Positions 1-11,000 of a stretch of DNA of 64,000 nt are shown in pieces. The position numbers and the translations under genes are program-made. Under the pieces are notes generated by a model. It saw only the letters and a list, made by a program, of their open reading frames with translations, did no database searches and had not been told where the DNA came from. Origin of the DNA: Micromonospora sp. MW-13 (lineage in GTDB: Bacteria > Actinomycetota > Actinomycetes > Mycobacteriales > Micromonosporaceae); NCBI RefSeq assembly GCF_003434305.1, contig NZ_QKKX01000042.1, positions 1 to 64,000 of the forward strand, written 5' to 3'. Each line of letters begins with the position of its first letter. Within the stretch, counting starts at the first letter, position 1.

Positions 1-3
1 GAC

Positions 4-35
4 AAAGGGCCGGCCCCCACCGGGGCCGGCCCTTT
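4..35. terminator. Bidirectional intrinsic terminator
   Basis: A perfect 14-bp inverted repeat (4-17 against 22-35) with a CACC loop, flanked by A's on the left and T's on the right. It lies just beyond the stop of the minus-strand DedA gene and can end transcription from both sides. Seen directly; function inferred from structure. Confidence 0.8.
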
Positions 36-56
36 CGTCTGCTCGGCAGGGGCGGG

Positions 57-731
57 TCAGCGGTCGGTGCCCGCGCCGACCGGCTCGGACGCGCCGGTCC
101 CGTCCGGCCCGTCGCCCGCGCTCACCGGCTCCAGCCGGCGGGCCCGGCGGCGCAGCCACCAGGTGCTGCCCAGGCCGGCGAGCACCGCGAGGACCAGCCC
201 GGCCCAGGAGATGTCCTTGAGCCAGTGCTCGGCCGCCCGGCCGACGGAGTACAGCAGGTACGTGGTGCCGAAGGCCCAGACCAGACCGCCAGCCGCGTTG
301 GCCAGCAGGAACCGCCGGTACGGCACGTGCAGCGCCCCGGCGAGGGGACCGGCGAGGATCCGCAGCAACGCCACGAACCGGCCGAAGAAGACCGCCCACA
401 CCCCGTGCCGGGCGAAGCTCTGCTCGGCGCGGGCGAGGTGTGCGGGACCGAGGTGTTTCGGGAAGCGCCGGCCCAGCCTGGCCAGCAGCGGCCGACCGCC
501 CCGGCGGCCCACCGCGTACCCGATCGAGTCGCCGACGATGGCGCCGAACGCCGCGGCGGTGGCCACCCACTGCGGCTCCACCACCCCGGCGGCGGCGAGC
601 AGGGCGGAGCTGACCAGGACGATCTCGCCGGGCAGCGGAACGCCCATGCTCTCCACGCCGATCACCCCGGCGACGATCAGGTACACCGCGACCGGTGGCA
701 GCGCGGACAGCCAGTGCTGTACGTCGATCAC
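57..731 (-). CDS. DedA/VTT-family membrane protein
   Basis: Integral membrane protein of the DedA (SNARE-associated/VTT) family, whose members act as lipid scramblases or flippases and support envelope homeostasis. It is about 224 residues, usual for the family. Visible features are the N-terminal hydrophobic helix, the conserved segment around GVPLPGEIVL, the G-D-S-I-G-Y motif near residue 70, and the F-x-G-R-F segment (FFGRFVALLRILAGPLAG) followed by C-terminal helices and an Arg-rich cytoplasmic tail. A TTG lies six bases upstream, but the GTG at 731 has a GAAGGGG Shine-Dalgarno about 7 nt away, so I prefer GTG. It is transcribed away from the VOC remnant and acnA. The substrate cannot be read from sequence. 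Confidence 0.88.
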   Translation of the reverse strand: MIDVQHWLSALPPVAVYLIVAGVIGVESMGVPLPGEIVLVSSALLAAAGVVEPQWVATAAAFGAIVGDSIGYAVGRRGGRPLLARLGRRFPKHLGPAHLARAEQSFARHGVWAVFFGRFVALLRILAGPLAGALHVPYRRFLLANAAGGLVWAFGTTYLLYSVGRAAEHWLKDISWAGLVLAVLAGLGSTWWLRRRARRLEPVSAGDGPDGTGASEPVGAGTDR

Positions 732-821
732 GGCCAATCCCCTTCAGGTCCGGCCTCGAACCCTACCCGCGCCGCCGGGGCGCCGCGGACCCTCGCCGCC
801 GATACCACCCTCTGGCACCGG

Positions 822-1034
822 TCGAACCGGGGTGACGTGGGCCGTGCGGGCGGGACGGAGGTCGGCGGTGACCGCCGAGGTGCGGCTCGGCGCCGGACCC
901 GGTCAGCCAGCGACCGTCGCGGGCGGCGGGGGACCAGCGGCCCTGCTTCTCGGCCAGGCCGGCAGCCCGCCGTGGAACGCCCGGGACGCGGCCTCGGAGC
1001 CGGGTGGTCGGGCGAGCCGGACGTGATGGATCAT
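822..1034 (-). pseudogene. Decayed VOC/glyoxalase-family gene fragment
   Basis: Read from the ATG at 1034, the minus strand begins MIHHVRLARPPGSEAASRAF, a typical start of small VOC (glyoxalase/bleomycin-resistance fold) proteins. The frame then breaks near 945-960; similarity resumes one frame over with RWLTGSGAEPHLG, breaks again near 870, and resumes with ADLRPARTAH before fading. Intact relatives are about 115-125 residues, so the C-terminal half is gone and two frameshifts are needed. I infer a dead gene lying inside the 476-bp gap between dedA and acnA (732-1207). Neither frame gives a full protein. A sequencing error is the alternative, but the missing 3' half argues against it. Confidence 0.7.
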
Positions 1035-1081
1035 GGGGCATCTCCCCGTCCCGGAGCCTGGCACGAGGTTGCGCCGATAGC

Positions 1082-1127
1082 AAGACGGACGTACGGTTTT
1101 GTAGGAAGCGGTTATCACGGTAAGTGT
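1082..1127 (+). promoter_or_regulatory. acnA promoter with AcnR-type operator
   Basis: The 18-mer AAGACGGACGTACGGTTT (1082-1099) matches the palindrome in front of the TetR gene at 16755 in 16 of 18 positions. It runs straight into a -35 candidate TTGTAG (1099-1104), then a 17-bp spacer and AAGTGT (1122-1127). A repressor bound here would cover the -35 box. The predicted start near 1134 leaves an untranslated leader of about 75 nt before acnA. Sequence match seen; regulation inferred. Confidence 0.65.
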
Positions 1128-1207
1128 CACCTAACCGGGGCGTGCTCCCGGCCGGTGCGACAGACTGCTCAGGACTACTCACGGTCGCTGGTGTGAAGGA
1201 GTACGAC

Positions 1208-4045
<2,838 letters not shown>

Positions 4046-4056
4046 CGCGCCCAGCC

Positions 4057-4098
4057 ACGACGAGGCCCCCTGCCGTGCCCGGCAGGGGGCCTCGTCGT
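4057..4098 (+). terminator. Intrinsic terminator after acnA
   Basis: A perfect 18-bp stem (4057-4074 with 4081-4098) closed by GTGCCC, starting 11 nt after the acnA stop. It also faces the end of the minus-strand cvnD gene. There is no long T tract, as is common in actinomycetes. Confidence 0.8.
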
Positions 4099-4165
4099 CC
4101 GGTCAGCGGTGGCCGGGACCGGCTGCACCGCCCGGCCGGGGGCCGCTGTCGGCGTAGCCGCCGGG

Positions 4166-4777
4166 CTACTCGGCCGACGCCGCCCGGCGGCGGGACTCGC
4201 GGGTCTTCATGGCGTGCTCCATCAGCGTGATGAGCACCTCCTTGCTCGACTCCCGCTGCCGGGCGTCGCAGAGCAGCACCGGCACCCCCGGGTCGAGGTT
4301 GAGCGCCGCCTGCACCTCGTCCAGCCGGTACTGGCGGGCCCCCTCGAAGCAGTTCACCGCCACCACGAACGGGGTGCCCCGCCCCTCGAAGTAGTCGATC
4401 GAGGGGAAGCAGTCGGCCAGCCGGCGGGTGTCGGCGAGCACCACCGCGCCGAGCGCGCCGAGCGCCAGTTCGTCCCAGACGAACCAGAAGCGGTCCTGCC
4501 CGGGCGTGCCGAACAGGTAGAGCACCAGGTCGTCGCTGATGGTGATCCGGCCGAAGTCCATCGCGACCGTGGTGGTGGTCTTGCCCTCCACCCCCGACAG
4601 GTCGTCGATGCCGACCCCGGTCTCGGTCAGCACCTCCTCGGTCCGCAGCGGCCGGGTCTCGCTGACCGCGCCGACCATGGTGGTCTTGCCGACGCCGAAA
4701 CCGCCCGCGATCAGGATCTTGATCGCGGTGGGCAGCGGTACGGCATCCGCCGGCCGTTCAGAGTGCCCGTAGTCCAT
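4166..4777 (-). CDS. cvnD: Conservon GTP-binding protein CvnD
   Basis: Small Ras-like/MglA-type GTPase of the fourth conservon family, about 203 residues. The P-loop GGFGVGKTT is near residue 22, the switch-II motif FGTPGQDRFWF near 85, the NxxE-type G4 element VNCFEG near 135 and a C-D-A-R G5 element near 165. In Streptomyces, conservon proteins form a membrane-associated complex likened to G-protein-coupled sensing, with CvnD as the nucleotide switch. The ATG at 4777 overlaps the cvnC stop by 20 bp, so translation is probably coupled. It is the last gene of the cvnA-B-C-D operon and runs toward the acnA terminator. Confidence 0.93.
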   Translation of the reverse strand: MDYGHSERPADAVPLPTAIKILIAGGFGVGKTTMVGAVSETRPLRTEEVLTETGVGIDDLSGVEGKTTTTVAMDFGRITISDDLVLYLFGTPGQDRFWFVWDELALGALGAVVLADTRRLADCFPSIDYFEGRGTPFVVAVNCFEGARQYRLDEVQAALNLDPGVPVLLCDARQRESSKEVLITLMEHAMKTRESRRRAASAE

Positions 4778-5144
4778 TGATAACCGCCTCGAAAATGCTG
4801 TCGTCGGGAAGACCTGCGGTGACCCGTGGCTCGCGCACCTCGACCAGGTCACGGGCCACCAGGTCGCCGAGCAGGACCCGGATGGTGCCCACCGGAAGGT
4901 CCAGGTGGGCGGCGACCTCGGCGACGGACTGGAGCCGCTGGCAGAGCGCGACGATGGCCAGGTGCTCGGGGCCCAGCCCGACCTCCGGTGACGCCTCCGC
5001 GCGGGTGGCCGTCACCAGGGAGATCAGGTCGAACGTGCCGGTGACCGGCCGGGCCCGGCCACGCGTCACCGCGTACGGGCGGACCACCGGGCCGGCATGG
5101 TCGTCGACCCACTGTTCCTCCGTGGACTCCCCTGGGGCCGTCAT
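4758..5144 (-). CDS. cvnC: Conservon DUF742 protein CvnC
   Basis: DUF742 protein of 128 residues, the usual size. The N-terminus is acidic and flexible; from about residue 20 the family signature VRPYAVTRGRARP is followed by a winged-helix-like region (LQSVAEVAAHLDLPVGTIRVLLGDL, about 70-95). It ends in the short helix FEAVINGLRAL that is characteristic of conservon CvnC proteins. It probably bridges the roadblock protein CvnB and the GTPase CvnD. It begins 5 bp after the cvnB stop and overlaps cvnD by 20 bp. Its biochemical role is not established for this family in general. Confidence 0.92.
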   Translation of the reverse strand: MTAPGESTEEQWVDDHAGPVVRPYAVTRGRARPVTGTFDLISLVTATRAEASPEVGLGPEHLAIVALCQRLQSVAEVAAHLDLPVGTIRVLLGDLVARDLVEVREPRVTAGLPDDSIFEAVINGLRAL

Positions 5145-5149
5145 CGCGG

Positions 5150-5572
5150 CTACTTCTCGCCGACCGGCTGCTCGGGAAGCCGGGTCGGGGAGGCCACGTA
5201 CTTGCCCACCCGGGTGACCAGCATGGCCATCTCGTACGCGATGAGCCCGACGTCGGCGTCCTCGGAGGCCAGCACCGCGAGGCAGGCGTTGCGGCCCGCG
5301 GCTGTGACGAAGAGGAACGACGACTGCATCTCGATGATGGTCTGCTGGACCTGCCCGCCGCCGAACCGCTTCCCCGCGCCCCGGGCCAGGCTCTGGATCC
5401 CGGCCGCCATCGCCGCGAGGTGCTCGCCGTCGTCCCGGCCCAGCTCCCGCGACGACGCCATCAGCAGGCCGTCTGTGGAGAGCGCGACAGCGTGTTCGGC
5501 CTGCTTCACCCGGCCGACCAGATCATCCAGCAACCACGTCAGGTCGGCACTCGATGCCGTCTTCTGGCCCAC
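5150..5572 (-). CDS. cvnB: Conservon roadblock/LC7 protein CvnB
   Basis: Roadblock/LC7-fold protein of about 140 residues. Members pair with MglA/CvnD GTPases as regulators or GAP-like partners. The core runs from DLTWLLDDLVGRV (about residue 10) through ALSTDGLLMASS, GAGKRFGGGQVQQTIIEM and the GRNACLAVLASEDADVG region. I chose the GTG at 5572 because AGAAGAGG lies about 7 nt upstream and the protein then begins like its family; longer readings add an Arg/Gly-rich N-terminus out of character. It lies between cvnA (87 bp upstream) and cvnC. Confidence 0.93.
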   Translation of the reverse strand: MGQKTASSADLTWLLDDLVGRVKQAEHAVALSTDGLLMASSRELGRDDGEHLAAMAAGIQSLARGAGKRFGGGQVQQTIIEMQSSFLFVTAAGRNACLAVLASEDADVGLIAYEMAMLVTRVGKYVASPTRLPEQPVGEK

Positions 5573-5659
5573 TCGTCGTCCTCTTCTTCCCGGCTGGTGT
5601 CGCCGTTGTCGTCTGGGACCTGCCGTCCCGCCAAGGGCGCGGTTCGTCCGCGCCACCCC

Positions 5660-8245
5660 TCAGGTCGCCTCGTGCCCACCGGCGTCGGTGTCGTCGGCGG
5701 GCTCCGTCCCGTCGGTTTCGCCGGCACCGCCGAGCAGCCGGGCCGCGTCGGTGCGGCCACGGCGGGTGCCGGTCTGGTAGGAGCTCATCATCCGGCGGAC
5801 CTGCTCCGGCGGCCGGATCGTGTCCTCGTCGTCGTCCATCTGCTGCCCGGACGGGTCCTCCCGCAGCTCGGGCACGATGTTGGCCTGCCGGACCCGCACC
5901 GGCAGGCCGGAGCCGGTCCGCTGCACCGGTACCGGCGACGCCGCCAGGGCCGGCCCGGCCGACGTGTCCGGGGCGTCCGCGCTGTCCGGGTTCGGCGGGG
6001 CGGCCGGGGCGACCCCGTCCGCGACCGGCCGGGGCGTGGTCACCGGGAACCCGCCCGGCACGGTCGGCGCGTCCAGCGCCGACTGCCCCACCGGGCGGCG
6101 GGGGCGTACCGGCAGCCCGGTGCCCTCCCCGGCCGGGGCGTCCGGGGACGCCGGGACCGTGCGCGGGCGCGCGCGGGTGGGCAGGGCCGGTCCGCCGTCG
6201 ACCGGGTCGGCCTCCGGGGCCGGCGGCGCGACGGGGGCCGGCACGAGCTCCGCCAGCGCGACCGGCGCGGCCGGCCGGGCCGCCGACTGGTCGGCCGGCG
6301 GGGCCACCGCGACCGGCGCGGAGGTCCTCGGCAGGCCGGGGCGCTCCGTGGCCTCGCCGTCGCCGCCCGGGTCGGCGACCAGGTCCGGCGGGATCAGCAC
6401 GACCGCGGTGGTGCCGCCGTACGCCGACTCCTTGAGCTGCACCCGGACGCCGTGCCGCTCGGTGAGCCGGCTGACCACGTAGAGCCCGAGCCGGGCGGCG
6501 TTGGCCAGGTTCAGCTCGGACCGGTCCACGATCCGGTAGTTCGCGGCGGCGAGGTCGTCCTCGCTCATCCCGAGGCCCCGGTCCTCGATCTCGATCGCGA
6601 AGCCGTTGGCCACCATCTGGCCGCGCACCTCGACGGTGGTGTGCGGGGGCGAGAACGACAGGCCGTTCTCGATCAGCTCGGCCAGCAGGTGGATGATGTC
6701 GCCGACAGCCCGGCCGGCCAGCGACACCGCCCCCAGCGGCAGCACGTTGACCCGGGTGTAGTCCTCCACCTCGGCGACCGCGCCGCGCACCACGTCGACC
6801 ATCGGCACGTTGCGTCGCCAGGCCCGGCCCGGGGTGGAGCCGGAGAGCACGATCAGGTTCTCGGCGTTGCGCCGCATCCGGGTGGCGAGGTGGTCGACCC
6901 GGAACAGGTCCTCCAACTCCTCGGCGTCGTGCTCGCGGCGTTCCATCGTGTCGAGCAGGGTGAGCTGGCGGTGCACCAGGGCCTGGGTGCGCCGGGCCAG
7001 GCTGAGGAAGACCTCGCGGACGTTGCGACGCAGCTCGGCCTGCTCGACGGCGGTGCGCAGCGCGGTCTCCTGGACCACGTTGAACGCCTTGCCCACCTGC
7101 CCGACCTCGTCGTCGCCGAACTCCAGCGGCGGCGCCTCGGTGGCGACGTCCACCTCCTCGCCGTGTCCCAGCCGCTCCACCACGCTGGGCAGCCGGTCGT
7201 TGGCGAGCGTGAATGCCGCCTCGCGCAGTCGTTCGAGCTGCCCCAGCAGCGTCCGGGCGGTGGTGATCGACACGATGACCGACGCGATGACGGCGAGCAG
7301 GCCCAGGCCGGTGGCGAGCACCAGCCGGATCATCACCATGACGGCGACCGGGGTGGCCCGCTCCACGACGTCGTCGCCGCCTTCGAGCACCACCTCACCC
7401 CACCGAGCCAGCGCCGGCGCCACGGCCCCGTCCCACTCGGCCGCCTCGAACCCCAGCCGGGGGTCGCTGCCCCGGCCCTGGAGGATGCCGTCCTCCAGGG
7501 CGCGCAGCTTCTCGAACGCCGCACCGTCGACCATGGCGTCGTAACGCTGGCGGTCGGCGGCCGGCAGCCGGCTCACCGCGAGGTCGGCGGCGAACCGCTG
7601 CGCGCCGATGATCTGGGCGACCTGGGCCCGCTCGGCCTCGGTCACCCGGCCCGCCGCGAGCACGCCGGTGAGCAGGGCGTCCTCCTGGGAGAGCAGCTCG
7701 CGGGCGCGGTTGAGCTCGATCAGCGCGGTGGTGTCCTCGGCGACCTGCGGGTCGTCGAGCAGACCGAGGGCCGTGTAGACGTCGAAGATGGACCGCACCA
7801 CGCCGCCGTACGTGGTGAAGGTGGACGAGCGGTCCGCGCTGCGGGCATCCACCTCGGAGCGGGCCTGCCCCAGCCGGGACAGTTGCCCGTAGGCCGCGTC
7901 GAGCCGCTGTTCCAGGGTGTCGCTGGCGGCCACGGCGGTGCGCCAGCCGCTGGCCGACTCGCGGAACGCCGCCGCCAGCTCGTCGGTGCGCCGCCGCTCC
8001 GCGCCCAGCGCCTCCCGCCGCGCCTCGTCCGGCCGCCCGAGGTACGCCAGCGACGTCCGGCGTTCCCGCTGCAACTGGAGCACCAGCGTCTCGCTCGGCT
8101 CGGACACCGACTCGTTGAGTGTCTGCACGCCGAGGAGGTTGAACCCGTCCCGCACGGTAACCCACGCCGCGAAGGCCCAGAGCGCGACGAGCGACGCCAA
8201 CAGGGCGACGACTTTGGTACGGAGATTCGTACTGCGGGAACGCAT
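5660..8245 (-). CDS. cvnA: Conservon sensor histidine kinase-like CvnA (NIT domain)
   Basis: About 861 residues. An N-terminal transmembrane helix (about 10-32) is followed by an extracytoplasmic nitrate/nitrite-sensing (NIT) helical domain (about 45-290), a second membrane helix (about 298-325) and a HAMP segment. A dimerisation helix with HLATRMRRNAENL precedes a HATPase_c domain (about 500-625) with N-box ELIENGLSFS, G1 DRGLGMSED and a G2-like ARLGLYVVSRL. The last 220 residues are Pro/Ala-rich and end with a short conserved stretch PEQVRRMMSSYQTGTRRG. CvnA proteins are sensors of the conservon complex; the signal here is unknown. The ATG at 8245 has AGGACGG about 5 nt upstream. It has its own promoter between it and the terpene genes. 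Confidence 0.93.
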   Translation of the reverse strand: MRSRSTNLRTKVVALLASLVALWAFAAWVTVRDGFNLLGVQTLNESVSEPSETLVLQLQRERRTSLAYLGRPDEARREALGAERRRTDELAAAFRESASGWRTAVAASDTLEQRLDAAYGQLSRLGQARSEVDARSADRSSTFTTYGGVVRSIFDVYTALGLLDDPQVAEDTTALIELNRARELLSQEDALLTGVLAAGRVTEAERAQVAQIIGAQRFAADLAVSRLPAADRQRYDAMVDGAAFEKLRALEDGILQGRGSDPRLGFEAAEWDGAVAPALARWGEVVLEGGDDVVERATPVAVMVMIRLVLATGLGLLAVIASVIVSITTARTLLGQLERLREAAFTLANDRLPSVVERLGHGEEVDVATEAPPLEFGDDEVGQVGKAFNVVQETALRTAVEQAELRRNVREVFLSLARRTQALVHRQLTLLDTMERREHDAEELEDLFRVDHLATRMRRNAENLIVLSGSTPGRAWRRNVPMVDVVRGAVAEVEDYTRVNVLPLGAVSLAGRAVGDIIHLLAELIENGLSFSPPHTTVEVRGQMVANGFAIEIEDRGLGMSEDDLAAANYRIVDRSELNLANAARLGLYVVSRLTERHGVRVQLKESAYGGTTAVVLIPPDLVADPGGDGEATERPGLPRTSAPVAVAPPADQSAARPAAPVALAELVPAPVAPPAPEADPVDGGPALPTRARPRTVPASPDAPAGEGTGLPVRPRRPVGQSALDAPTVPGGFPVTTPRPVADGVAPAAPPNPDSADAPDTSAGPALAASPVPVQRTGSGLPVRVRQANIVPELREDPSGQQMDDDEDTIRPPEQVRRMMSSYQTGTRRGRTDAARLLGGAGETDGTEPADDTDAGGHEAT

Positions 8246-8318
8246 CACACCGTCCTGGCCGGGTGTTCGAGGGGGGTGCCGGAGCCCATGTGACCGGTAC
8301 ACCGTCGGCCACGGGCGC

Positions 8319-8347
8319 ACGCTAGCAGTGTCCGATTGTTCACTCAA
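8319..8347 (-). promoter_or_regulatory. Promoter for the conservon operon
   Basis: On the minus strand TTGAGT (8342-8347), a 17-bp spacer and TAGCGT (8319-8324) fit a housekeeping sigma promoter. The -35 box overlaps the stop codon of the class II cyclase gene. Transcription would start about 65 nt before cvnA, so the conservon can be expressed separately from the terpene genes while also receiving read-through. Confidence 0.55.
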
Positions 8348-10089
8348 GCGGCACTGATCAAGGGGGCCGTCCGGTTCGCGGGTCCCTCGGCGGCGCCGTG
8401 ACCGGCCCCGGCGCGGACGAGATGGCGGGCGGCGACGACGGCGGCACGGACGATCACGGCGGGCCGGTAGAGGTCCTTGTCGTGCCAGAGCGCGGGCTCC
8501 CCGTCGCGTCCCTCCATGGTGGTCAGGTAGCGCCGCGCGCGCCCGAGCGCCGCCCCGACGCCGGCCGGCGCGGCCGGCCCGGCGGCGTGCAGGGCGTGCA
8601 CGGCGTACGCGGTCTCCTCGACCGTGCCGCCCCAGCGCCCCCAGGAGCCGTCGGCGCGCTGCCCCGCCAGCACCCACCCGGCCGCCCGGGTCACCGCGCC
8701 CACCACGGCCGTCCCCTGGCCGTAGCGGGCCAGGGCGAGCACCGCGCAGCTCGTGGCGTAGTACGGCGAGGCGTGCCAGCGGTCGGTCCACCGTCCGTCG
8801 GGTTGCTGCCGGCCGACGAGCCAGTCGGTGAGCCGCCGCACCACCGCGACGAGGCGGGCGTCGGCCGGCGCCCGGTGCCCCAGGTGCCAGCCGAACGCGT
8901 CGAGCACGTGGGCGTTGGTGGTGACCGAGGCCCCGTCCTCCCCCTGCCAGGTGCAGAAGTGCTCGCCGGTGTCGTACCCCCAGAGGCTGTCCGGGTCGAC
9001 CGGGTGGCCGAGCCGGGCCAACGCGTACAGGGTCACCGCGGTGGTGTCGGCGTCGGCGGGCAGGCCGGGGGCGGTGGGGGTGCCGGCGGGACCGACCGTC
9101 GCCACCAGGCCGGCCAGCAGCCGGGGCGGGACCGGCAGCGCCATGCCGGCCCGGCTCATCGTGCTCAGCGCCCAGGCCCGCTCGAACACGGTGATCGGGG
9201 TGGCGCAGGGCACCGGCCCGCCCTGCTGGCGGGCCACGTCCTCCAGGTACGACACCGCCGCGGCCACGCCGGCCCCGGGGACGGGCACGCCGAGCCAGGC
9301 CGCGGTGGCCGCCGGCGAGGCGCCGACGGTACCCGGGCCCACCGGGGCCACCTCGGCGGCGCGGTGGGCCGCCGGGCCGCCGACCTCCAGGGCGTGCAGC
9401 AGCTTCTCCGGCAGCGGCCGGCCGGCGGTGAGCAGCGCGCGGACCCGGGCGAGCCGGGCGCCGTCCAGCCCCGACGGCAGCGGCAGCGGGCGGGCGTCGC
9501 GCCAGGCGGTCAGGCCGGGCGGCGGGTCGGCACGCAGCGCGTCGAGGTGCGTGTTGAGCGAGTCGACCAGCGCCGGGACGGTCAGGTCGGTGGCCGGCAG
9601 GTCGGGCAGCTCGGGGCCGGCCGGGTCGGTGAGCCGGGCGTACAGGACTCGCAGGCCGCCGTTGACGGCGCGGGCCAGCCGCTCGGCGGCGCGGGCCTCG
9701 CGCAGCCAGGCGGCGTCGCCGCGGCGCAGGGCGGTGAGCAGCGCCTCGGTGGCGCTCAGCGTCGGCACCAGGGCGTAGCCTTCCGGGCCGCCCCACGCCC
9801 CGTCCGGGCGCTGGACGGCCAGCAGGTACCCGATCCGCTCCACGTGGTGGGTCAGCCACGGCGCGAGGCCGACCAGGCGGGCGGTCTCGTATACCGACGG
9901 GGAGGACTGCCCCGAGGAGGCGAGGGTCATCGCGGCCACCAGCTCGCGGGCGTCGGCCGCGGACTCCGGGTCCCGCCGCGGCGGATGGGCGGTGCCGGCG
10001 GGCGGGCCGTCGCCGGCGGCCCGCGGGGCCCGGTGGGCGTCGCCGCCGGACCCGCCGGCGCGGCCGACCCGCGACCGGACGGCCGTCAC
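8344..10089 (-). CDS. Class II diterpene cyclase (copalyl/halimadienyl diphosphate synthase-like)
   Basis: 581 residues of the squalene-hopene/CPP-synthase double-barrel fold, with QW-like repeats (GYLLAVQRPDGAWG, RQQPDGRWTDRW, GQRADGSWGRWG). The acid motif near residue 345 reads D-A-D-T-T rather than D-x-D-D-T. The middle Asp, the general acid in characterised cyclases, is kept, and D-x-D-T-T variants are known among actinobacterial diterpene cyclases. By family it should protonate geranylgeranyl diphosphate and form a bicyclic diphosphate. The lack of the class I D-D-x-x-D motif agrees. It overlaps the class I synthase stop by 4 bp, so the pair is co-translated. No GGPP synthase is nearby; the substrate must come from elsewhere. 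The first 40 residues are Gly/Arg/Pro-rich and a later start is possible. Confidence 0.88.
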   Translation of the reverse strand: MTAVRSRVGRAGGSGGDAHRAPRAAGDGPPAGTAHPPRRDPESAADARELVAAMTLASSGQSSPSVYETARLVGLAPWLTHHVERIGYLLAVQRPDGAWGGPEGYALVPTLSATEALLTALRRGDAAWLREARAAERLARAVNGGLRVLYARLTDPAGPELPDLPATDLTVPALVDSLNTHLDALRADPPPGLTAWRDARPLPLPSGLDGARLARVRALLTAGRPLPEKLLHALEVGGPAAHRAAEVAPVGPGTVGASPAATAAWLGVPVPGAGVAAAVSYLEDVARQQGGPVPCATPITVFERAWALSTMSRAGMALPVPPRLLAGLVATVGPAGTPTAPGLPADADTTAVTLYALARLGHPVDPDSLWGYDTGEHFCTWQGEDGASVTTNAHVLDAFGWHLGHRAPADARLVAVVRRLTDWLVGRQQPDGRWTDRWHASPYYATSCAVLALARYGQGTAVVGAVTRAAGWVLAGQRADGSWGRWGGTVEETAYAVHALHAAGPAAPAGVGAALGRARRYLTTMEGRDGEPALWHDKDLYRPAVIVRAAVVAARHLVRAGAGHGAAEGPANRTAPLISAA

Positions 10090-11000
10090 CGTTCCCCCCA
10101 GAAGTCGGTCGACCGGTAGAAGCCGCTGCTGAAGCCGATCTGCCGGGCCAGGTACGCCGCCTGCAACGGGCAGCCGCCGGTCAGCGGGGCGAGCAGTTCA
10201 TTGCACCGCTCGACCAGCTCGACGATGCGCTGGTCCACCTCGGCGCGGTCGGCGACGAGCAGCAGGGCGTTCAGATCCCCCCACTGGAGGTCCCGCTCGT
10301 AGCTGGCCAGGTCGTTGACCAGCCGCAGCACCCGCTGCACCTCGTCGCTGACCGTGACCAGCCGGTCGAGCCGCCGGTGCGTCTCGGCGTCCCCGGTCCA
10401 GATCCAGTGCGCGACGTTGACCACGGTGCAGGCGAGGTTGTCGGCGTTGTCGAGGTACTCGGCGAAGCTGGGCAACGGCGCGCCGTCGCGCTCCCGGGCG
10501 GTCTTCCAGTCCCACTCGCGGGCCATCGCGGTGACCGTCCGGTGTACCGCCCCGCGCCAGGCGTCGCCGAGTTCGGCGAAGGCCGGGACTCCGGCCAGCT
10601 CGTCGCGCAGCTCGGCGAGCAGGCGGCCGAGCGGGTCGTCGGCGTCCGGGCTGGCGCCGTCGGCGACCGCCAGGGCACCGGCCACCACCCGGTCGACGTC
10701 CGCCCGGGACTTCGCCAGGTAGTCGATCCGCCAGTCCAGGGCGAACCCCCACAGCACCGCCCGGTTGGTCAGCCGTAGCTGCTCGGCGGTGCACCAGGGC
10801 GCCCCGAAGGCGATGGCCAGGGCGATGTTGCTGAACAGGGCGCCGTCGAATGGCCGGCCGGAGAAGAGGTCCGGGTAGCGGGCGGCGTGCCGTTGCAGGT
10901 CCCGCTGTCCCTTCGCGGCGAGCGCGCAGATCCGGCCCTGCTCGGCGGCGGCGGAGAGCTGGTCGGGCAGCACCGCCGAGGGGCGGGTGGAGACGTTCAC
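10086..11000 (-). CDS. Class I terpene synthase-like protein
   Basis: 304 residues with the all-helical class I terpene cyclase fold. The metal-binding NSE triad is clear: NDLASYERD near residue 230, followed by QWGDLNALL. The first Asp-rich motif is degenerate: the equivalent helix reads FALDWRIDYLA, with D at positions 1 and 5 but W where the second Asp normally sits. The C-terminal part has FSSGFYRSTDF. Expected role: ionise the diphosphate made by the adjacent class II cyclase, or hydrolyse it. GTG at 11000 overlaps the P450 stop in a GTGA, and the gene's own stop overlaps the cyclase start. Product and exact substrate are not predictable. Confidence 0.85.
   Translation of the reverse strand: MNVSTRPSAVLPDQLSAAAEQGRICALAAKGQRDLQRHAARYPDLFSGRPFDGALFSNIALAIAFGAPWCTAEQLRLTNRAVLWGFALDWRIDYLAKSRADVDRVVAGALAVADGASPDADDPLGRLLAELRDELAGVPAFAELGDAWRGAVHRTVTAMAREWDWKTARERDGAPLPSFAEYLDNADNLACTVVNVAHWIWTGDAETHRRLDRLVTVSDEVQRVLRLVNDLASYERDLQWGDLNALLLVADRAEVDQRIVELVERCNELLAPLTGGCPLQAAYLARQIGFSSGFYRSTDFWGER

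Noticed and set aside
5660..9859. A single 1399-codon frame spanning cvnA and most of the class II cyclase region
   Set aside because: Only the part from 8245 downward is CvnA. The part above it is an out-of-frame shadow of the cyclase gene, whose own frame ends at 8344.
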